The notes: generated by a model not told the origin, from the letters alone. Positions 18,834 through 31,769 are shown, counted from the first letter of the stretch. The stretch is 64,000 nt of DNA from Comamonadaceae bacterium (GCA_003599455.1 QZKF01000003.1:1-64000); one strand, 5' to 3'. Numbers and translations are program-made.

Positions 18834-20099
18834 ATGCCCGCCACGCCTGCTTCTTCCGCCATGTCGCCCGGCCTGATCGTGCTGGTGCTCTCGCTGCTGC
18901 TGGGCCTGCAGCCCATCGCGACCGACCTCTACCTGCCCGCCCTGCCCGCGCTCACCGCCGGCTTTGGCGCAGCCATGCCGCAGGCCCAGCTCACGCTCAC
19001 CGCGCTGCTGCTGTGCTTCGGCCTGTCGCAACTGGTCTGGGGCCCGCTGTCGGACCGCTTCGGTCGCCGCCCCGTGCTGCTGGTGGGCATGACGGCCTTC
19101 GTCGCGGCCTCGGTGGGCAGCACCTTCGCGCCGTCGATGGAGCAGCTCATCGTCTGGCGCGCCATACAGGGCGTGGCCATGGGCGCGGGCGTGATGTGCG
19201 CGCGCGCCATCGTGCGCGACCTGTACGCGCCCAGCGAAGGCGCGCGCGTCATGTCCAAGGGCCTCACCGGCCTGGGCCTGATCGCCTGCACCGCCTCGCC
19301 GGTGGGCGGCCTGCTGTCGGACCTGTTCGGCTGGCGCGTCTCGCTGATGTCGCTCGCGGTGTTCGGCGCCATCGCGCTGGCGGTGGTGGCCTGGCGCTTT
19401 GAAGAGACACTGGCGCAGAAGAATCCGAAAGCCCTGGAGCCTCGCACCCTGCTGGCCAACTGGGTGCAGATCGCGCGCCACCCCACCTTCTGGGCCTTCG
19501 CGCTGCTCTCCACCGCGTCCTACGGCGGCCTGTTCACTTTCCTCGCCGCCTCGTCCTTCGTGTTCATCCGCGTGCTGGGCGTGTCCACTACCGGCTACGG
19601 CCTGCTGATGTTCAGCATGTCGCTGACCTACATCCTCGGCACCTTCCTGTGCCGCCACCTGCTGCCACGCGTGGGCCTGCGGCGCACGGTCGCCATCGCC
19701 GGTGGCATGACGCTCACCGCGGGTACCACCATGGGCGTGCTCGGCCTGCTGGGTGTGCAGAACACCTGGGCCATCATGCTGCCGTTCTGGCTGTTCATGC
19801 TCGCGCACGGCGTGCACCAGCCCTGCGGGCAGAGCGGCGCGGTCGGCCCGTTTCCGCAAGCGGCGGGCGCGGCCTCCGCGCTCAGCGGTTTTCTGTCGAT
19901 GGCGGCCGCCTTCGCCATGGGCGGCTGGCTCGGCGTGAGCCTGGCCGGCATCGGCGAAGGCCGGGGCTCGGTGCTGCCGCTGACCAACGGTCTGTGGTTC
20001 TGGAGCGTGCTGATCGCGGCCACCGCCTGGACGCTGGTGCAGCGCCACGGCGAGCCACAGGGTGCGCCGCAACGCGTGGCGGCCACGGGCACCCGCTGA
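18834..20099 (+). CDS. Bcr/CflA-type MFS drug-efflux transporter
   Basis: 421 residues with twelve predicted membrane helices. The start of helix 1 ([15 protein letters not shown]) and the loop motif [14 protein letters not shown] are diagnostic of the DHA1 Bcr/CflA subgroup, proton-driven exporters of drugs or sulfonamides and, in some cases, arabinose or cysteine. An alternative start is the ATG at 18861. It is followed 4 bp later by miaA. Substrate not predictable. Confidence 0.87.
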   Translation: MPATPASSAMSPGLIVLVLSLLLGLQPIATDLYLPALPALTAGFGAAMPQAQLTLTALLLCFGLSQLVWGPLSDRFGRRPVLLVGMTAFVAASVGSTFAPSMEQLIVWRAIQGVAMGAGVMCARAIVRDLYAPSEGARVMSKGLTGLGLIACTASPVGGLLSDLFGWRVSLMSLAVFGAIALAVVAWRFEETLAQKNPKALEPRTLLANWVQIARHPTFWAFALLSTASYGGLFTFLAASSFVFIRVLGVSTTGYGLLMFSMSLTYILGTFLCRHLLPRVGLRRTVAIAGGMTLTAGTTMGVLGLLGVQNTWAIMLPFWLFMLAHGVHQPCGQSGAVGPFPQAAGAASALSGFLSMAAAFAMGGWLGVSLAGIGEGRGSVLPLTNGLWFWSVLIAATAWTLVQRHGEPQGAPQRVAATGTR

Positions 20100-20103
20100 G
20101 CCC

Positions 20104-21078
20104 ATGCGCATGGCACAGGCAACCCGCTGCATCGCCCTCGCCGGCCCCACGGCCAGCGGCAAGAGCGCGGCCTCGATGGCCATCGCGCAGCGCTGGCCGG
20201 TGGAGATCGTCAGCGTCGACTCGGCCCTGGTCTACCGCGGCATGGACATCGGCAGCGCCAAACCCAGTGCCGCCGAGCGGGCACAGGTGCCGCACCACCT
20301 GATCGACATCCTCGACCCGCTGCAGAGCTACAGCGCGGCCGACTTCGTGCGCGACAGCACGCGCCTGGTGAACGAGATCGCCGCGCGCGGGCGCACCGCG
20401 CTGCTGGTGGGCGGCACCATGCTGTATTTCAAGGCGCTGCTGGTCGGCCTGGACGACATGCCGCAGGCCGATGCCGCTGTGCGAGAACGCATCGAGGCGC
20501 GTGCGAAGGCGATCGGCTGGCCCGCGCTGCACGCCGAGCTCGCGCGCGTGGACCCGGTGACCGCCGCGCGCCTGCCGCCCAACGACTCGCAGCGCATCCA
20601 GCGCGCGCTCGAGGTGCACGAGGTATCGGGCCAGCCGATCTCCAGCTTCCAGACCGGGCGCACGCACAACCCCGCGAGCCCGCTCGCGCCCGAGCACCTG
20701 ATCTCGCTGGAACCCCAGGACCGCGCCTGGCTGCACGCGCGCATCGCGCAGCGCTTCGACGCGATGCTGGACACCGGCTTCCTCGACGAGGTGCGCGCCC
20801 TGCGCGCGCGCGGCGACCTCTCGACCGAACTGCCCTCGATGCGCTGCGTGGGCTACCGCCAGGCCTGGGACCTGCTCGCCGCGCACGGCGACGCGCTCAC
20901 GCCCGAACAGCTCGGCGAGCTGCGCGTGCTCGGCACCGCCGCCACGCGCCAGCTCGGCAAGCGCCAGCTCACCTGGCTGCGCTCGATGCCGCAGCGCCGC
21001 GTGATCGCCTGCGACGCGCCCGACGCGCTCGCGCAGGTGCTGCGCGCGGTCGAGGAACGGCTGGGGGCGCCGGCATGA
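20104..21078 (+). CDS. miaA: tRNA dimethylallyltransferase
   Basis: 324 residues. The P-loop GPTASGKSA (about 14-22), [35 protein letters not shown] and CVGYRQAW are all MiaA signatures. It transfers dimethylallyl to N6 of A37 in tRNAs reading UNN codons. The start at 20104 follows the MFS stop by 4 bp; its own stop overlaps the next gene's start (ATGA). It belongs to the same conserved neighbourhood as tsaE, amiC and mutL. Confidence 0.95.
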   Translation: MRMAQATRCIALAGPTASGKSAASMAIAQRWPVEIVSVDSALVYRGMDIGSAKPSAAERAQVPHHLIDILDPLQSYSAADFVRDSTRLVNEIAARGRTALLVGGTMLYFKALLVGLDDMPQADAAVRERIEARAKAIGWPALHAELARVDPVTAARLPPNDSQRIQRALEVHEVSGQPISSFQTGRTHNPASPLAPEHLISLEPQDRAWLHARIAQRFDAMLDTGFLDEVRALRARGDLSTELPSMRCVGYRQAWDLLAAHGDALTPEQLGELRVLGTAATRQLGKRQLTWLRSMPQRRVIACDAPDALAQVLRAVEERLGAPA

Positions 21079-21728
21079 GCCTGGTCGTGGCAGGTTTGGG
21101 CAAACGCTATGGCGACACCCCGGTGTTCAGCGGCGTGAGCCTGACGGTGGCGCCCGGCGAATTCGTCGCCATCGTGGGCGAGTCGGGCGTGGGCAAGTCC
21201 AGCCTGCTCAACTGCCTGGCCGCGCTCGACGACTGGAGCGAAGGCACGATCACCCACAACGGTGTGGACCTCGGCACACTCAACGACACGCAGCGCGCGC
21301 ACTGGCGGCGCGCGCACCTGGGCTTCGTGTTCCAGGCCTTCCACGTGCTGCCTCACCTGGACGTGGCGCAGAACGTGGGCCTGCCCCTGCTGCTGCTGGG
21401 CCGGCCCGATGCGGCGCGCGTGCAGCAGATGCTGGACGCCGTGGGCCTGGGCAGCCTCGGCGCGCGGCTGCCAGCCGAGCTCTCGGGCGGGCAGCTGCAG
21501 CGCGTGGCGATCGCGCGCGCGCTGGTGCACCGCCCCGGCCTGCTGCTCGCCGACGAACCCACCGGCAACCTCGACCCCTCCACCGCCGCGCAGGTGATGG
21601 CGGTGCTGCAGAACCAGGCGCAGGACAGTGGCGCCGCGCTGGTGCTGGTCACGCACTCGCAGGCCGCCGCGGCGCGCGCGCAGCGCGTGCTGCACCTCAC
21701 CGCCGGCGGCCTGCGGGCGGCGCAGTGA
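21075..21728 (+). CDS. Orphan ABC ATPase, LolD/MacB type
   Basis: 217 residues. Walker [11 protein letters not shown]-loop VFQAFHVLP, signature [15 protein letters not shown] and Walker [13 protein letters not shown] are intact. The LDPSTAA tail and short length fit the LolD/MacB/FtsE group, which works with FtsX-type permeases. No permease gene is adjacent (a ROK regulator converges 10 bp downstream), so the partner is encoded elsewhere. It is translationally coupled to miaA by a 4-bp overlap. Confidence 0.85.
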   Translation: MSLVVAGLGKRYGDTPVFSGVSLTVAPGEFVAIVGESGVGKSSLLNCLAALDDWSEGTITHNGVDLGTLNDTQRAHWRRAHLGFVFQAFHVLPHLDVAQNVGLPLLLLGRPDAARVQQMLDAVGLGSLGARLPAELSGGQLQRVAIARALVHRPGLLLADEPTGNLDPSTAAQVMAVLQNQAQDSGAALVLVTHSQAAAARAQRVLHLTAGGLRAAQ

Positions 21729-21737
21729 CAGCGCGCT

Positions 21738-22961
21738 TCAGCCCTTGAGGAAGGTGTCGTGGTCGGGCGCGAAACACGCGTGCAGCGGCAGCAGCGCGCC
21801 GCCCAGCGCGCGCGCGTCGGAGCCGATGCCGCCGAGTTCCAGCCGGGGCCGGTGCAGGCCTTCCCAGTCGTAGGCGTCCAGGGACGAGCGGGTCTGCTCG
21901 CACAGCGCGCGCAGCAGATCGGGCGCGATCGCGCCGTCCATCACCACCGCCTCCACATCCAGGAAAGCGGTGCCCGACACCACGCACTGGGCCAGCGCGC
22001 GCGCGGCCAGCGCGATCCACTCGCGGCTGTGCGGCAGCCAGGGCGGCTGCAGCGCGCGCGCGTCGTAGGCGGCCATGGCGTCCAGGCCGTGTTCGCGGTA
22101 GCGCTGCTCCAGGTCCCACAGCGAGGCCTGGCTGATGAGCTGCGGCGGCAGCGCGCCACCGGCCTGCGCGACCTGCAGCGGCAGCGAGGCCACCGCGCCC
22201 GCGTTGCCGTGGATGCCGCGGTGCAGGTGCGAATGGAGCACCAGCCCACCGCCCACGAAAGTGTCCATGAACAGGTACAGAAAGCTGCGCAGGTCGCGCC
22301 CGCGCCCCTGCAGCAGCTCGGCCACGCAGGCGGCCGAGGTGTCCTTGGCAAAGCTCACCGGCAACTCGGTGAGACGCTGCACCTCGGCCGCCAGGTCGAT
22401 GTCGTTCCAGGCCTGCGCCTGTTCGCCCGTCAATCCCAGCATGCGGTGCCAGCCACCGAGCTGGAACGGCGCGGCCACGCCCACGCCCACCACGCGGTCC
22501 TGCAAGGGTCCGAGCTTGCGCAGCAGGCGGTTCAGGTTGGACTTGATCGCCGGCAGCAGCACCGGGATGTCGGGAAAGTCGTAGTCCAGCGTCAGGCGCT
22601 CGCGCACCTGGCCGGTGAAGTCCACCAGCAGCCAGTCGGCGCTGCGCCGCCCGATCTTGATGCCGACCGCGAACGCACCGTCGGGGTGCAGGCCCAGCGG
22701 CACCGAAGGCTGACCCACGCGCCCGCGCACCGGCGCCTCGCGGCGCAGCAGCTGGTCCTCGTCGAGCCGGGCGGTGATCAGGCCGATGGTCTGCGCGGTC
22801 AGGCCGGTGAGGCGCGCGATGTCGGCCTTGGCCAGGCTGCCGTGCACACGCAGCGCCTGCAGCACCACGCGCTCGTTGAACTGGCGCATGCCCATCTGGT
22901 TGGAGCCGCGCGGGCGCAGGCGCGGTTGCTCGTCGGCGGCGGTATCGATCTCGTCGGACAT
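21738..22961 (-). CDS. frcR: ROK-family repressor, probable regulator of the sugar transporter
   Basis: 407 residues. An N-terminal winged helix (ALRVHGSLAKADIARLTGLTAQTIGLITARL) precedes a ROK sugar-kinase-like fold that lacks the Cys-rich zinc motif, as in transcriptional ROK members such as FrcR. It is last in the leftward frcBCA operon, starting 1 bp after the ATPase stop, so it is almost certainly the local regulator. It probably binds the AT-rich palindrome at 25832-25856 and senses the imported sugar or its phosphate. The FrcR name follows the Sinorhizobium frcBCAK arrangement. Confidence 0.8.
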   Translation of the reverse strand: MSDEIDTAADEQPRLRPRGSNQMGMRQFNERVVLQALRVHGSLAKADIARLTGLTAQTIGLITARLDEDQLLRREAPVRGRVGQPSVPLGLHPDGAFAVGIKIGRRSADWLLVDFTGQVRERLTLDYDFPDIPVLLPAIKSNLNRLLRKLGPLQDRVVGVGVAAPFQLGGWHRMLGLTGEQAQAWNDIDLAAEVQRLTELPVSFAKDTSAACVAELLQGRGRDLRSFLYLFMDTFVGGGLVLHSHLHRGIHGNAGAVASLPLQVAQAGGALPPQLISQASLWDLEQRYREHGLDAMAAYDARALQPPWLPHSREWIALAARALAQCVVSGTAFLDVEAVVMDGAIAPDLLRALCEQTRSSLDAYDWEGLHRPRLELGGIGSDARALGGALLPLHACFAPDHDTFLKG

Positions 22962-22962
22962 A

Positions 22963-23757
22963 TCAGGCCAGTGCCTCCGCAGGCAGCTCGGCGGCGGATT
23001 TCGCGCCCGTCATCACGGCCACGGTGTCGCTCATGCTGATCACCTTGGGGTTGACCACGGCGGCGCGCTTGCCCAGGCGCGCGATGTGGATGCGGTCGGC
23101 GATCTCGAACACGTGCGGCATGTTGTGGCTGATCAGGATCACCGGCAGGCCCTTGTCGCGCACGCGGCGGATGAGTTCGAGCACCATGTTGCCCTCCTTC
23201 ACGCCGAGCGCGGCGGTGGGTTCGTCCATGATCACCACGTGCTGCGCGAAGGCGGCGGCGCGCGCCACCGCCACGCACTGGCGCTGCCCGCCCGAGAGCG
23301 TCTCCACCGCCTGCGTCATCGAGCGGATGCCGACCTTGAGGTCGTTCATGCGCGCGATGCTCTCGGCCAGCATCTGCTTCTTGTCGATCATGCGCAGGAA
23401 GCGGCCGAGGAAACCGGCGCGCAGGATCTCGCGGCCGAGGAACAGGTTCTCGGCAATGGTCATCGCGGGCGCCACCGCGAGGTCCTGGTAGACGGTCTCG
23501 ATGCCGGCGCGGCGCGCGTCGATCGGGCTCTTGAAATGGATGGGCTGACCGTCGAGGAAGATCTGGCCCTCGTCGGGAATGGTCGCGCCCGAGAGCGCCT
23601 TGATCAGCGAGGACTTGCCGGCGCCGTTGTCGCCGATCACGGCCAGGATCTCGCCGGCGCGCAGCTCGAAGTCGGCGCCGTCAAGCGCGGTGACCTGGCC
23701 GTAGCGCTTGACCAGGCCCCGGGCCTGGATCACGAGGGGCGGGGTGTTCGGGTTCAT
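22963..23757 (-). CDS. frcA: Sugar ABC transporter ATPase, FrcA-like single-domain type
   Basis: 264 residues with a single nucleotide-binding domain: Walker A GDNGAGKSS, signature LSGGQRQCVAVARA, Walker B VVIMDEPTAALG. It is half the size of RbsA/XylG-type ATPases, as in FrcA of the fructose transporter. The ATG at 23757 overlaps the permease stop (TGATG). It powers uptake through the permease encoded upstream. A longer in-frame reading upstream is out-of-frame permease sequence. Confidence 0.86.
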   Translation of the reverse strand: MNPNTPPLVIQARGLVKRYGQVTALDGADFELRAGEILAVIGDNGAGKSSLIKALSGATIPDEGQIFLDGQPIHFKSPIDARRAGIETVYQDLAVAPAMTIAENLFLGREILRAGFLGRFLRMIDKKQMLAESIARMNDLKVGIRSMTQAVETLSGGQRQCVAVARAAAFAQHVVIMDEPTAALGVKEGNMVLELIRRVRDKGLPVILISHNMPHVFEIADRIHIARLGKRAAVVNPKVISMSDTVAVMTGAKSAAELPAEALA

Positions 23758-24707
23758 CAGCGGACTCCCTTGCGAGACATCTGGTCGGTCGCGACGGCGA
23801 GGATGACCAGGATGCCGGTGACGAGGATTTGATAGACGGAGGACACGCCCATGAGTGTGAGGCCGTTGCGGAACACGCCCACGATGAGCGCGCCCACCAG
23901 CGTGCCGAGCAGGATGCCGCGCCCGCCGAACAGGCTGGTGCCGCCCAGCACCACCGCGGTGATGGCGTCGAGGTTTTCGGTCTGCCCGGCGTTGGGGTCG
24001 CCCGCGCCGATGCGCGCCACGCTCAGCATGGACGCGATGCCGTAGAACACGCCGGCCGCCACGTACACGCCCAGCAGCACCTTGTCGGTCGAGATGCCGG
24101 TCAGGCGCGTGGCCTCGGGGCTGTTGCCCACCGCGTAGATGTGGCGCCCCGGCGCGGTTTCGCGCAGCGCGAACCAGGTGACGAGGTAGAGCGCGAGCAT
24201 GAGCACCACGCCATAGAGCACGTTGGTGCCGCCGACGCGGAACGACTGGCCCAGCCAGTTCATGCCCTCGGGGATGTCGGTAATGGTCTGCGAGCCGCTG
24301 TAGAGCTGGGTGATGGCGAAGGCGATGTTCAGCGTGCCCAGCGTGACGATGAAGGGCGGCAGCTTGGCCTTGGTCACCAGCAGGCCGTTGACCAGGCCGA
24401 ACAGCGCGGTCGCGGCTATGCCCAGGGCAATGGCCACCGGCGCGGAGAGGCCGAAGTCGGCCGCCATCTTGGTCATCACGATGCTGCCCAGCGCCATGAT
24501 CATTCCGCACGACAGGTCGATGCCCGCGGTCAGGATGATCAGGGTCTGGCCGATGGCGATGGTGCCGACCACCATCACCTGCTGCAGGATCAGCGAGAAA
24601 TTCTGCAGCGTGAGGAAGCGGTCGCTCTGCGTGGCAAAAAAGGCGCAGGCCAGCAGCAGCGCGATGAAGGGCCCGAGCGTGCCCATGGGGGGTAGTTTGG
24701 CTGTCAT
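23757..24707 (-). CDS. frcC: Sugar ABC transporter permease, FrcC/RbsC type
   Basis: 316 residues with eight to ten hydrophobic helices and the family's GQTLIILTAGIDLSCG and ENLDAITAVVLGGTSLFGGRG blocks. It forms the membrane channel as a homodimer for a monosaccharide. It lies 16 bp after the binding-protein gene. Fructose is favoured because a fructokinase gene lies divergent next to the operon; ribose, mannose or xylitol cannot be excluded. Confidence 0.87.
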   Translation of the reverse strand: MTAKLPPMGTLGPFIALLLACAFFATQSDRFLTLQNFSLILQQVMVVGTIAIGQTLIILTAGIDLSCGMIMALGSIVMTKMAADFGLSAPVAIALGIAATALFGLVNGLLVTKAKLPPFIVTLGTLNIAFAITQLYSGSQTITDIPEGMNWLGQSFRVGGTNVLYGVVLMLALYLVTWFALRETAPGRHIYAVGNSPEATRLTGISTDKVLLGVYVAAGVFYGIASMLSVARIGAGDPNAGQTENLDAITAVVLGGTSLFGGRGILLGTLVGALIVGVFRNGLTLMGVSSVYQILVTGILVILAVATDQMSRKGVR

Positions 24708-24723
24708 GTCCGGGCCCCTGCCA

Positions 24724-25719
24724 TCACTTGTTGCCCCAGCACAGGTCCATGCCGGTCTTCACGTCCTTGCTGTCCACGCCGGCCACGGGTCTGGCCGCGA
24801 TCAGGGTCACGCCGGTGTCGGTGTAGCCGCTGACCTTCTTGCCGGTCTTGGCGTATTCCACACCAGCGGCCACGCCCATGGCGGCCATGCGCAGCGGGTA
24901 CTGCTGCGAGGTCGCGGCGATCACGCCGGCGCCCACGTCCTTGATGCCGGCGCAACCGCCGTCGACCGAGACGATGAGCACGTCCCTATCCTTGCCGGCG
25001 GCCTTGAGCGCCTTGTAGGCACCGGCGGCGGCGGGTTCGTTGATGGTGTAGACCACGTTGATGCCCGGGTTCTTCTGCAGGCAATTCTCCATACCGGTCT
25101 GGCCCTTGGCGGCGTCGCCGAAGCTGTCGGCCATGCACACCACCTCGGCCGGCCTGGCCAGGTCGTTGCTTTTGGCATCGAGCGACTTCAGACCGTAGCC
25201 CTGCAGGAAGCCGTTGTGCCGCTGCGCGCCCACCGGGTGGCCGGGGAACAGGTCGAGCATCGCGATCACCGGCGCCTTGCCGCCCAGCGCGGCCCTGGCG
25301 TACTGGCCGATCAGCACGCCGGCCTTGTAGTTGTCGGTGGCGAACAGTCCGTCGACCGCGCCGGCCGGTTCGGTCGGGCTGTCCAGCGCGATCACCATCA
25401 CGCCCTGGGCCTGCGCGCGCTTGACGGCGGGGAGGATGGCCTTGGCATCGCTGGGCGTGAGCAGGATGGTTTTGGCGCCGGCGGCGATCATGTTCTCCAT
25501 CGCCGTCACCTGGCCGGCGTTGTCGCCGTCGGTCTTGCCCGAGGCCGACAGCAGTTTGGCGCCGAGCTTCTTCGCTTCGGCTTCGGCGCCCTCCTTCATC
25601 TTCACGAAGAAGGGGTTGGACTCGGTCTTGGTGATCAGGCCGATCACGGGCTGGGCGGTGGCAACACCGGCGGCGAGGGTCAGCGCGGACGCAACGAGGG
25701 TGGGGGCGAAGATGTTCAA
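24724..25719 (-). CDS. frcB: Periplasmic sugar-binding protein, FrcB-like
   Basis: 331 residues from a TTG start at 25719, chosen because AGGAG lies 8 bases upstream and the signal peptide (ending GVATAQ) begins right there; an in-frame ATG at 25767 has no such site. Type-I periplasmic binding fold: LITKTESNPFFVKMKEGA at the mature N-terminus, GKTDGDNAGQVTAMENMI, ALDSPTEPAGAVDG and NEPAAAGAYKAL. Delivers the sugar to FrcC. The non-ATG start may moderate expression of a normally abundant protein. Confidence 0.86.
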   Translation of the reverse strand: MNIFAPTLVASALTLAAGVATAQPVIGLITKTESNPFFVKMKEGAEAEAKKLGAKLLSASGKTDGDNAGQVTAMENMIAAGAKTILLTPSDAKAILPAVKRAQAQGVMVIALDSPTEPAGAVDGLFATDNYKAGVLIGQYARAALGGKAPVIAMLDLFPGHPVGAQRHNGFLQGYGLKSLDAKSNDLARPAEVVCMADSFGDAAKGQTGMENCLQKNPGINVVYTINEPAAAGAYKALKAAGKDRDVLIVSVDGGCAGIKDVGAGVIAATSQQYPLRMAAMGVAAGVEYAKTGKKVSGYTDTGVTLIAARPVAGVDSKDVKTGMDLCWGNK

Positions 25720-25855
25720 GGTGTGTCTCCTGGTGGGCGTGTGGGGAAGGCGGGCCTCTGGGCACAACGCGGGCCTCTTGGGGTTTTCACGAAGGACGCC
25801 GCGCGGTGCTTGAACTATATTTCGAGGCAGGTTAATAAATCAAGTGGATTTAATT
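25720..25855. promoter_or_regulatory. Divergent frcB/fructokinase control region with operator
   Basis: The 136-bp gap between divergent genes turns AT-rich near the kinase. TTAATAAATC (25832-25841) and GATTTAATTA (25847-25856) form an inverted repeat matching in 8 of 10 positions around AAGTG, ending at the A of the kinase ATG. This is a good candidate operator for the ROK repressor of the frc operon. Confidence 0.55.
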
Positions 25856-26869
25856 ATGGTTTTCCCTAAGCCTCCCCAACCGCTCCAGGTTGCCACCGCC
25901 GGCGAGGCCCTGATCGACCTCATCGAAGACGCCGACGGCCGGCTGCGCCCCTGCGCCGGTGGCGCGGTCTACAACCTCACGCGCGCGCTCGGCCTTCAGG
26001 GCGTGGGCACGCTCTACCTCAACCCGCTGTCGTCCGACCGCTTCGGCCGCCTGCTTGCCGAGGGTGTCGCGCACGCCGGCGTGGCGCTGGCCCGGCCGAC
26101 GCCGGTGTCCCAGCCCACCTCGCTCGCGGTGGTCGGGCTCGACGCGCAGGGCAAGGCCAGCTACAGCTTCTACCGCGACGGCGTGGCCGACCGGCAGGTG
26201 GACGCGGCGGGCCTGAACGCCGCCTGCAGCGCCGTGCCCACGCTGCGGGTGGTCGCCACCGGCTGCCTTGCGCTGGTGGCCGACGACGGCCCGCGCTACC
26301 TGCCCTGGCTGCGTGCCCAGCGCGCCGCCGGCCGCCTGGTGGTGGTGGACGCCAACCTGCGCCCGGCCATCGTGCCCGACATGGCGGCCTACCAGGCCAG
26401 CGTGATGGCCGCGCTGCAGCAGGCCCACCTGATCAAGGTGAGCGACGACGACCTGGCGACGCTGGGCCTGGACGGCGCCGACGCGCTGGCCAGCGCGCGC
26501 GCGCTGCTGGCGCGCACGCCGGCCACAGGGCTCGCGCTCACGCTGGGCGCGCAGGGCGCCATGCTGCTGCACCCCGACGGCCGCGCCTGGCACGCCACCG
26601 AAACCACGCCGGTGCCCGTGGCCGACACGGTGGGCGCGGGCGACTGTTTCCTGGCCGGCCTGCTGGTCGCGCTGCTGCAGCGCCCCGCGCTGCAGCAGGC
26701 CACGCGCGCCGACGAGCTGCAGCTCGGCGACGACGACGCGCGGCAGCTGCTGGCCCACGCGGTGGCCAGCGCCAGCCTGTGCGTGATGCAGACTGGCTGC
26801 GCGCCTCCAAGCCTGGCCCAGGTGGCCGCGCGGCTGGCCAGCGCGCCACCGCGGGTGCGTTCCCTCTGA
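25856..26869 (+). CDS. frk: PfkB-family sugar kinase, probable fructokinase
   Basis: 337 residues from ATG 25856; a GTG four codons earlier is possible. N-terminal AGEALIDLI and the C-terminal PfkB signature DTVGAGDCF (Asp257 to Phe265, catalytic Asp263) are present, with GGAVYNLTRALG as sugar contact. It would phosphorylate imported fructose to fructose-6-phosphate for Pgi and the Entner-Doudoroff genes that follow. It is divergent from the frcBCA operon, with the proposed operator overlapping its start codon. Other PfkB sugars such as ribose or 2-keto-3-deoxygluconate are possible. Confidence 0.82.
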   Translation: MVFPKPPQPLQVATAGEALIDLIEDADGRLRPCAGGAVYNLTRALGLQGVGTLYLNPLSSDRFGRLLAEGVAHAGVALARPTPVSQPTSLAVVGLDAQGKASYSFYRDGVADRQVDAAGLNAACSAVPTLRVVATGCLALVADDGPRYLPWLRAQRAAGRLVVVDANLRPAIVPDMAAYQASVMAALQQAHLIKVSDDDLATLGLDGADALASARALLARTPATGLALTLGAQGAMLLHPDGRAWHATETTPVPVADTVGAGDCFLAGLLVALLQRPALQQATRADELQLGDDDARQLLAHAVASASLCVMQTGCAPPSLAQVAARLASAPPRVRSL

Positions 26870-26952
26870 GCGCGTTTTCCGCGTGCATCGCGCAAGGCAT
26901 CGGGTTAAGGTGAGGGCATCGCGCCACACCGGCCCGCAGAAAGAACCCGGTT

Positions 26953-26967
26953 TGTAACTTGATTACA
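26953..26967. promoter_or_regulatory. HexR-like operator, distal site upstream of zwf
   Basis: TGTAACTTGATTACA has perfect outer arms TGTAA/TTACA and fits the palindromes reported for HexR, the RpiR-family regulator of central carbohydrate genes in Proteobacteria. It lies 36 bases before the zwf ATG. No hexR gene is present in the window. Confidence 0.65.
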
Positions 26968-26985
26968 ATAAAATCCAAATTTTTC

Positions 26986-27000
26986 AGTAACTAAATTAGA
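26986..27000. promoter_or_regulatory. HexR-like operator, proximal site upstream of zwf
   Basis: AGTAACTAAATTAGA matches the distal site at 11 of 15 positions and keeps the central TAA/TTA arms. The centres of the two sites are 33 bp apart, about three helical turns, on one face of the DNA. It ends 3 bases before the zwf ATG. Confidence 0.45.
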
Positions 27001-27003
27001 GAC

Positions 27004-28479
<1,476 letters not shown>

Positions 28480-28483
28480 GACC

Positions 28484-29227
28484 ATGGACAAGCAACACGA
28501 GCCGATACCGCCCAACACGCTGCAGGTGCACCCGGCCGGCAGCCCGCGGGAGCTCGCGCAGCAGCTGGCGCGCCACATCGCGCGGCGCCTGCGCGAGGCG
28601 ATCACCTCGCGCGGCCACGCGGTGCTCGCGGTCTCGGGCGGCAAGTCGCCGGTGGCGCTGTTCGAGCAGCTGCGCGACCAGACGCTGGACTGGTCGCGCG
28701 TCACCGTGCTGCTGGTCGACGAGCGCTGCGTGCCGCACACCCACGCCGACAGCAACACCGCCCTGGTGCGCACCCACCTGCTGCAGGGCCCGGCCGCGGC
28801 CGCCAGCTTCGTGCCCTTCTTCGACACGCTGCCAGCCACGCTGGACGACGCCGCGCTCGAGGCCCTGGCCGACCAGGCCAACACCCGCCTGGCGGCCCAG
28901 CCCTGGCCGCTGGACGTGGCCGTGCTCGGCATGGGCGAAGACGGCCACACCGCCTCGCTGTTCCCCGGCGCGCCGCGCCTGGCCAAGGCGCTCAACGGCA
29001 GCGGCCCGGTGACCTGGCTGCGCCCGGCCGAAGCGTCCAAAGCCCCCCAGGCCCGCCTCACCCTCACCCTGCCCGCCCTGCTGGCCACGCGCGAGCTCGC
29101 GCTGTCCATCACCGGCGCGGGCAAGCTCGCCACCTACCAGCAGGCCCGCCTGGCCGCCGACGAGACCCTGCCGGTCTCGCTGGTGCTCAACCAGCACCTC
29201 ACGCCCGTGAGCGTGTGGCTGGCCTGA
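28484..29227 (+). CDS. pgl: 6-phosphogluconolactonase
   Basis: 247 residues of the DevB/NagB-like fold. [14 protein letters not shown] binds phosphate, [17 protein letters not shown] and [15 protein letters not shown] are the diagnostic active-site blocks. It hydrolyses the Zwf product to 6-phosphogluconate. It follows zwf by 4 bp and is followed closely by edd, so the three form one transcription unit. Confidence 0.94.
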   Translation: MDKQHEPIPPNTLQVHPAGSPRELAQQLARHIARRLREAITSRGHAVLAVSGGKSPVALFEQLRDQTLDWSRVTVLLVDERCVPHTHADSNTALVRTHLLQGPAAAASFVPFFDTLPATLDDAALEALADQANTRLAAQPWPLDVAVLGMGEDGHTASLFPGAPRLAKALNGSGPVTWLRPAEASKAPQARLTLTLPALLATRELALSITGAGKLATYQQARLAADETLPVSLVLNQHLTPVSVWLA

Positions 29228-29241
29228 ACGAGACCCACACG

Positions 29242-31122
<1,881 letters not shown>

Positions 31123-31127
31123 ACCCC

Positions 31128-31766
31128 ATGTCGACCACCTGCTTCACCCGCCCCACCTTCAAATCGCGCGTCGTGCCCGTGATCGTGCTCAAGGACGCGG
31201 CCCACGCCGTGCCGCTGGCCCATGCGCTGCTCGAAGGCGGCATCGACGTGATGGAGATCACCCTGCGCTCGGGCGTCGCGCTGCAGGCCATCGAGGCGGT
31301 GGCGCGCGCCGTGCCGCAGATGCACCTGGGCGCGGGCACCGTCACGCGCGCGGCCGAGGTGCCGCAGGTCATGGCCGCGGGCGCCACGTTCGCGCTCTCG
31401 CCCGGCTGCACCGAGGCGCTGGTGCACGCGGTGCGCGGCGCCGGCCTGCCCTTCATTCCCGGCGTGATGACGCCCGGCGAGGTGATGCGCGCGCGCGACC
31501 ACGGCTTCACGCTGATGAAGCTGTTCCCCGCCGCGCAGGCCGGCGGCATCGCCATGCTCAAGGCGCTCGGCGCGCCGTTGCCCGACGTGCGCTTCTGCCC
31601 CACCGGCGGCGTGGGCACCGACAACCTGCGCGAGATCCTGGCCCTGCCCAACGTCGCCATGGCCGGCGGCTCCTGGCTCACCCCGGCCGACACCATGCGC
31701 CAGGGCGACTGGAAGCGCATCACGCAGCTCGCGCGCGAAGCGACCGCGCTGGCGGCTGGCGTTTAA
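31128..31766 (+). CDS. eda: KDPG aldolase
   Basis: 212 residues, a typical TIM-barrel class I aldolase. VPVIVLKDA at the start, [14 protein letters not shown] with catalytic Glu, [11 protein letters not shown], the Schiff-base lysine in [13 protein letters not shown], and [16 protein letters not shown] are all intact. It cleaves KDPG to pyruvate and glyceraldehyde-3-phosphate. It follows edd by 5 bp; a dispersed inverted repeat separates it from pgi. Confidence 0.95.
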   Translation: MSTTCFTRPTFKSRVVPVIVLKDAAHAVPLAHALLEGGIDVMEITLRSGVALQAIEAVARAVPQMHLGAGTVTRAAEVPQVMAAGATFALSPGCTEALVHAVRGAGLPFIPGVMTPGEVMRARDHGFTLMKLFPAAQAGGIAMLKALGAPLPDVRFCPTGGVGTDNLREILALPNVAMAGGSWLTPADTMRQGDWKRITQLAREATALAAGV

Positions 31767-31769
31767 TCT

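Noticed and set aside
22963-24510. A 515-residue fused ATPase reading upstream through the permease gene
   Set aside because: The extra N-terminal part is out-of-frame permease sequence; the real ATPase starts at 23757.
31128-31766. eda and pgi as a fused gene
   Set aside because: A long in-frame reading crosses eda out of frame and the repeat pair; the eda stop at 31764-31766 and the pgi ATG at 31862 are clear.
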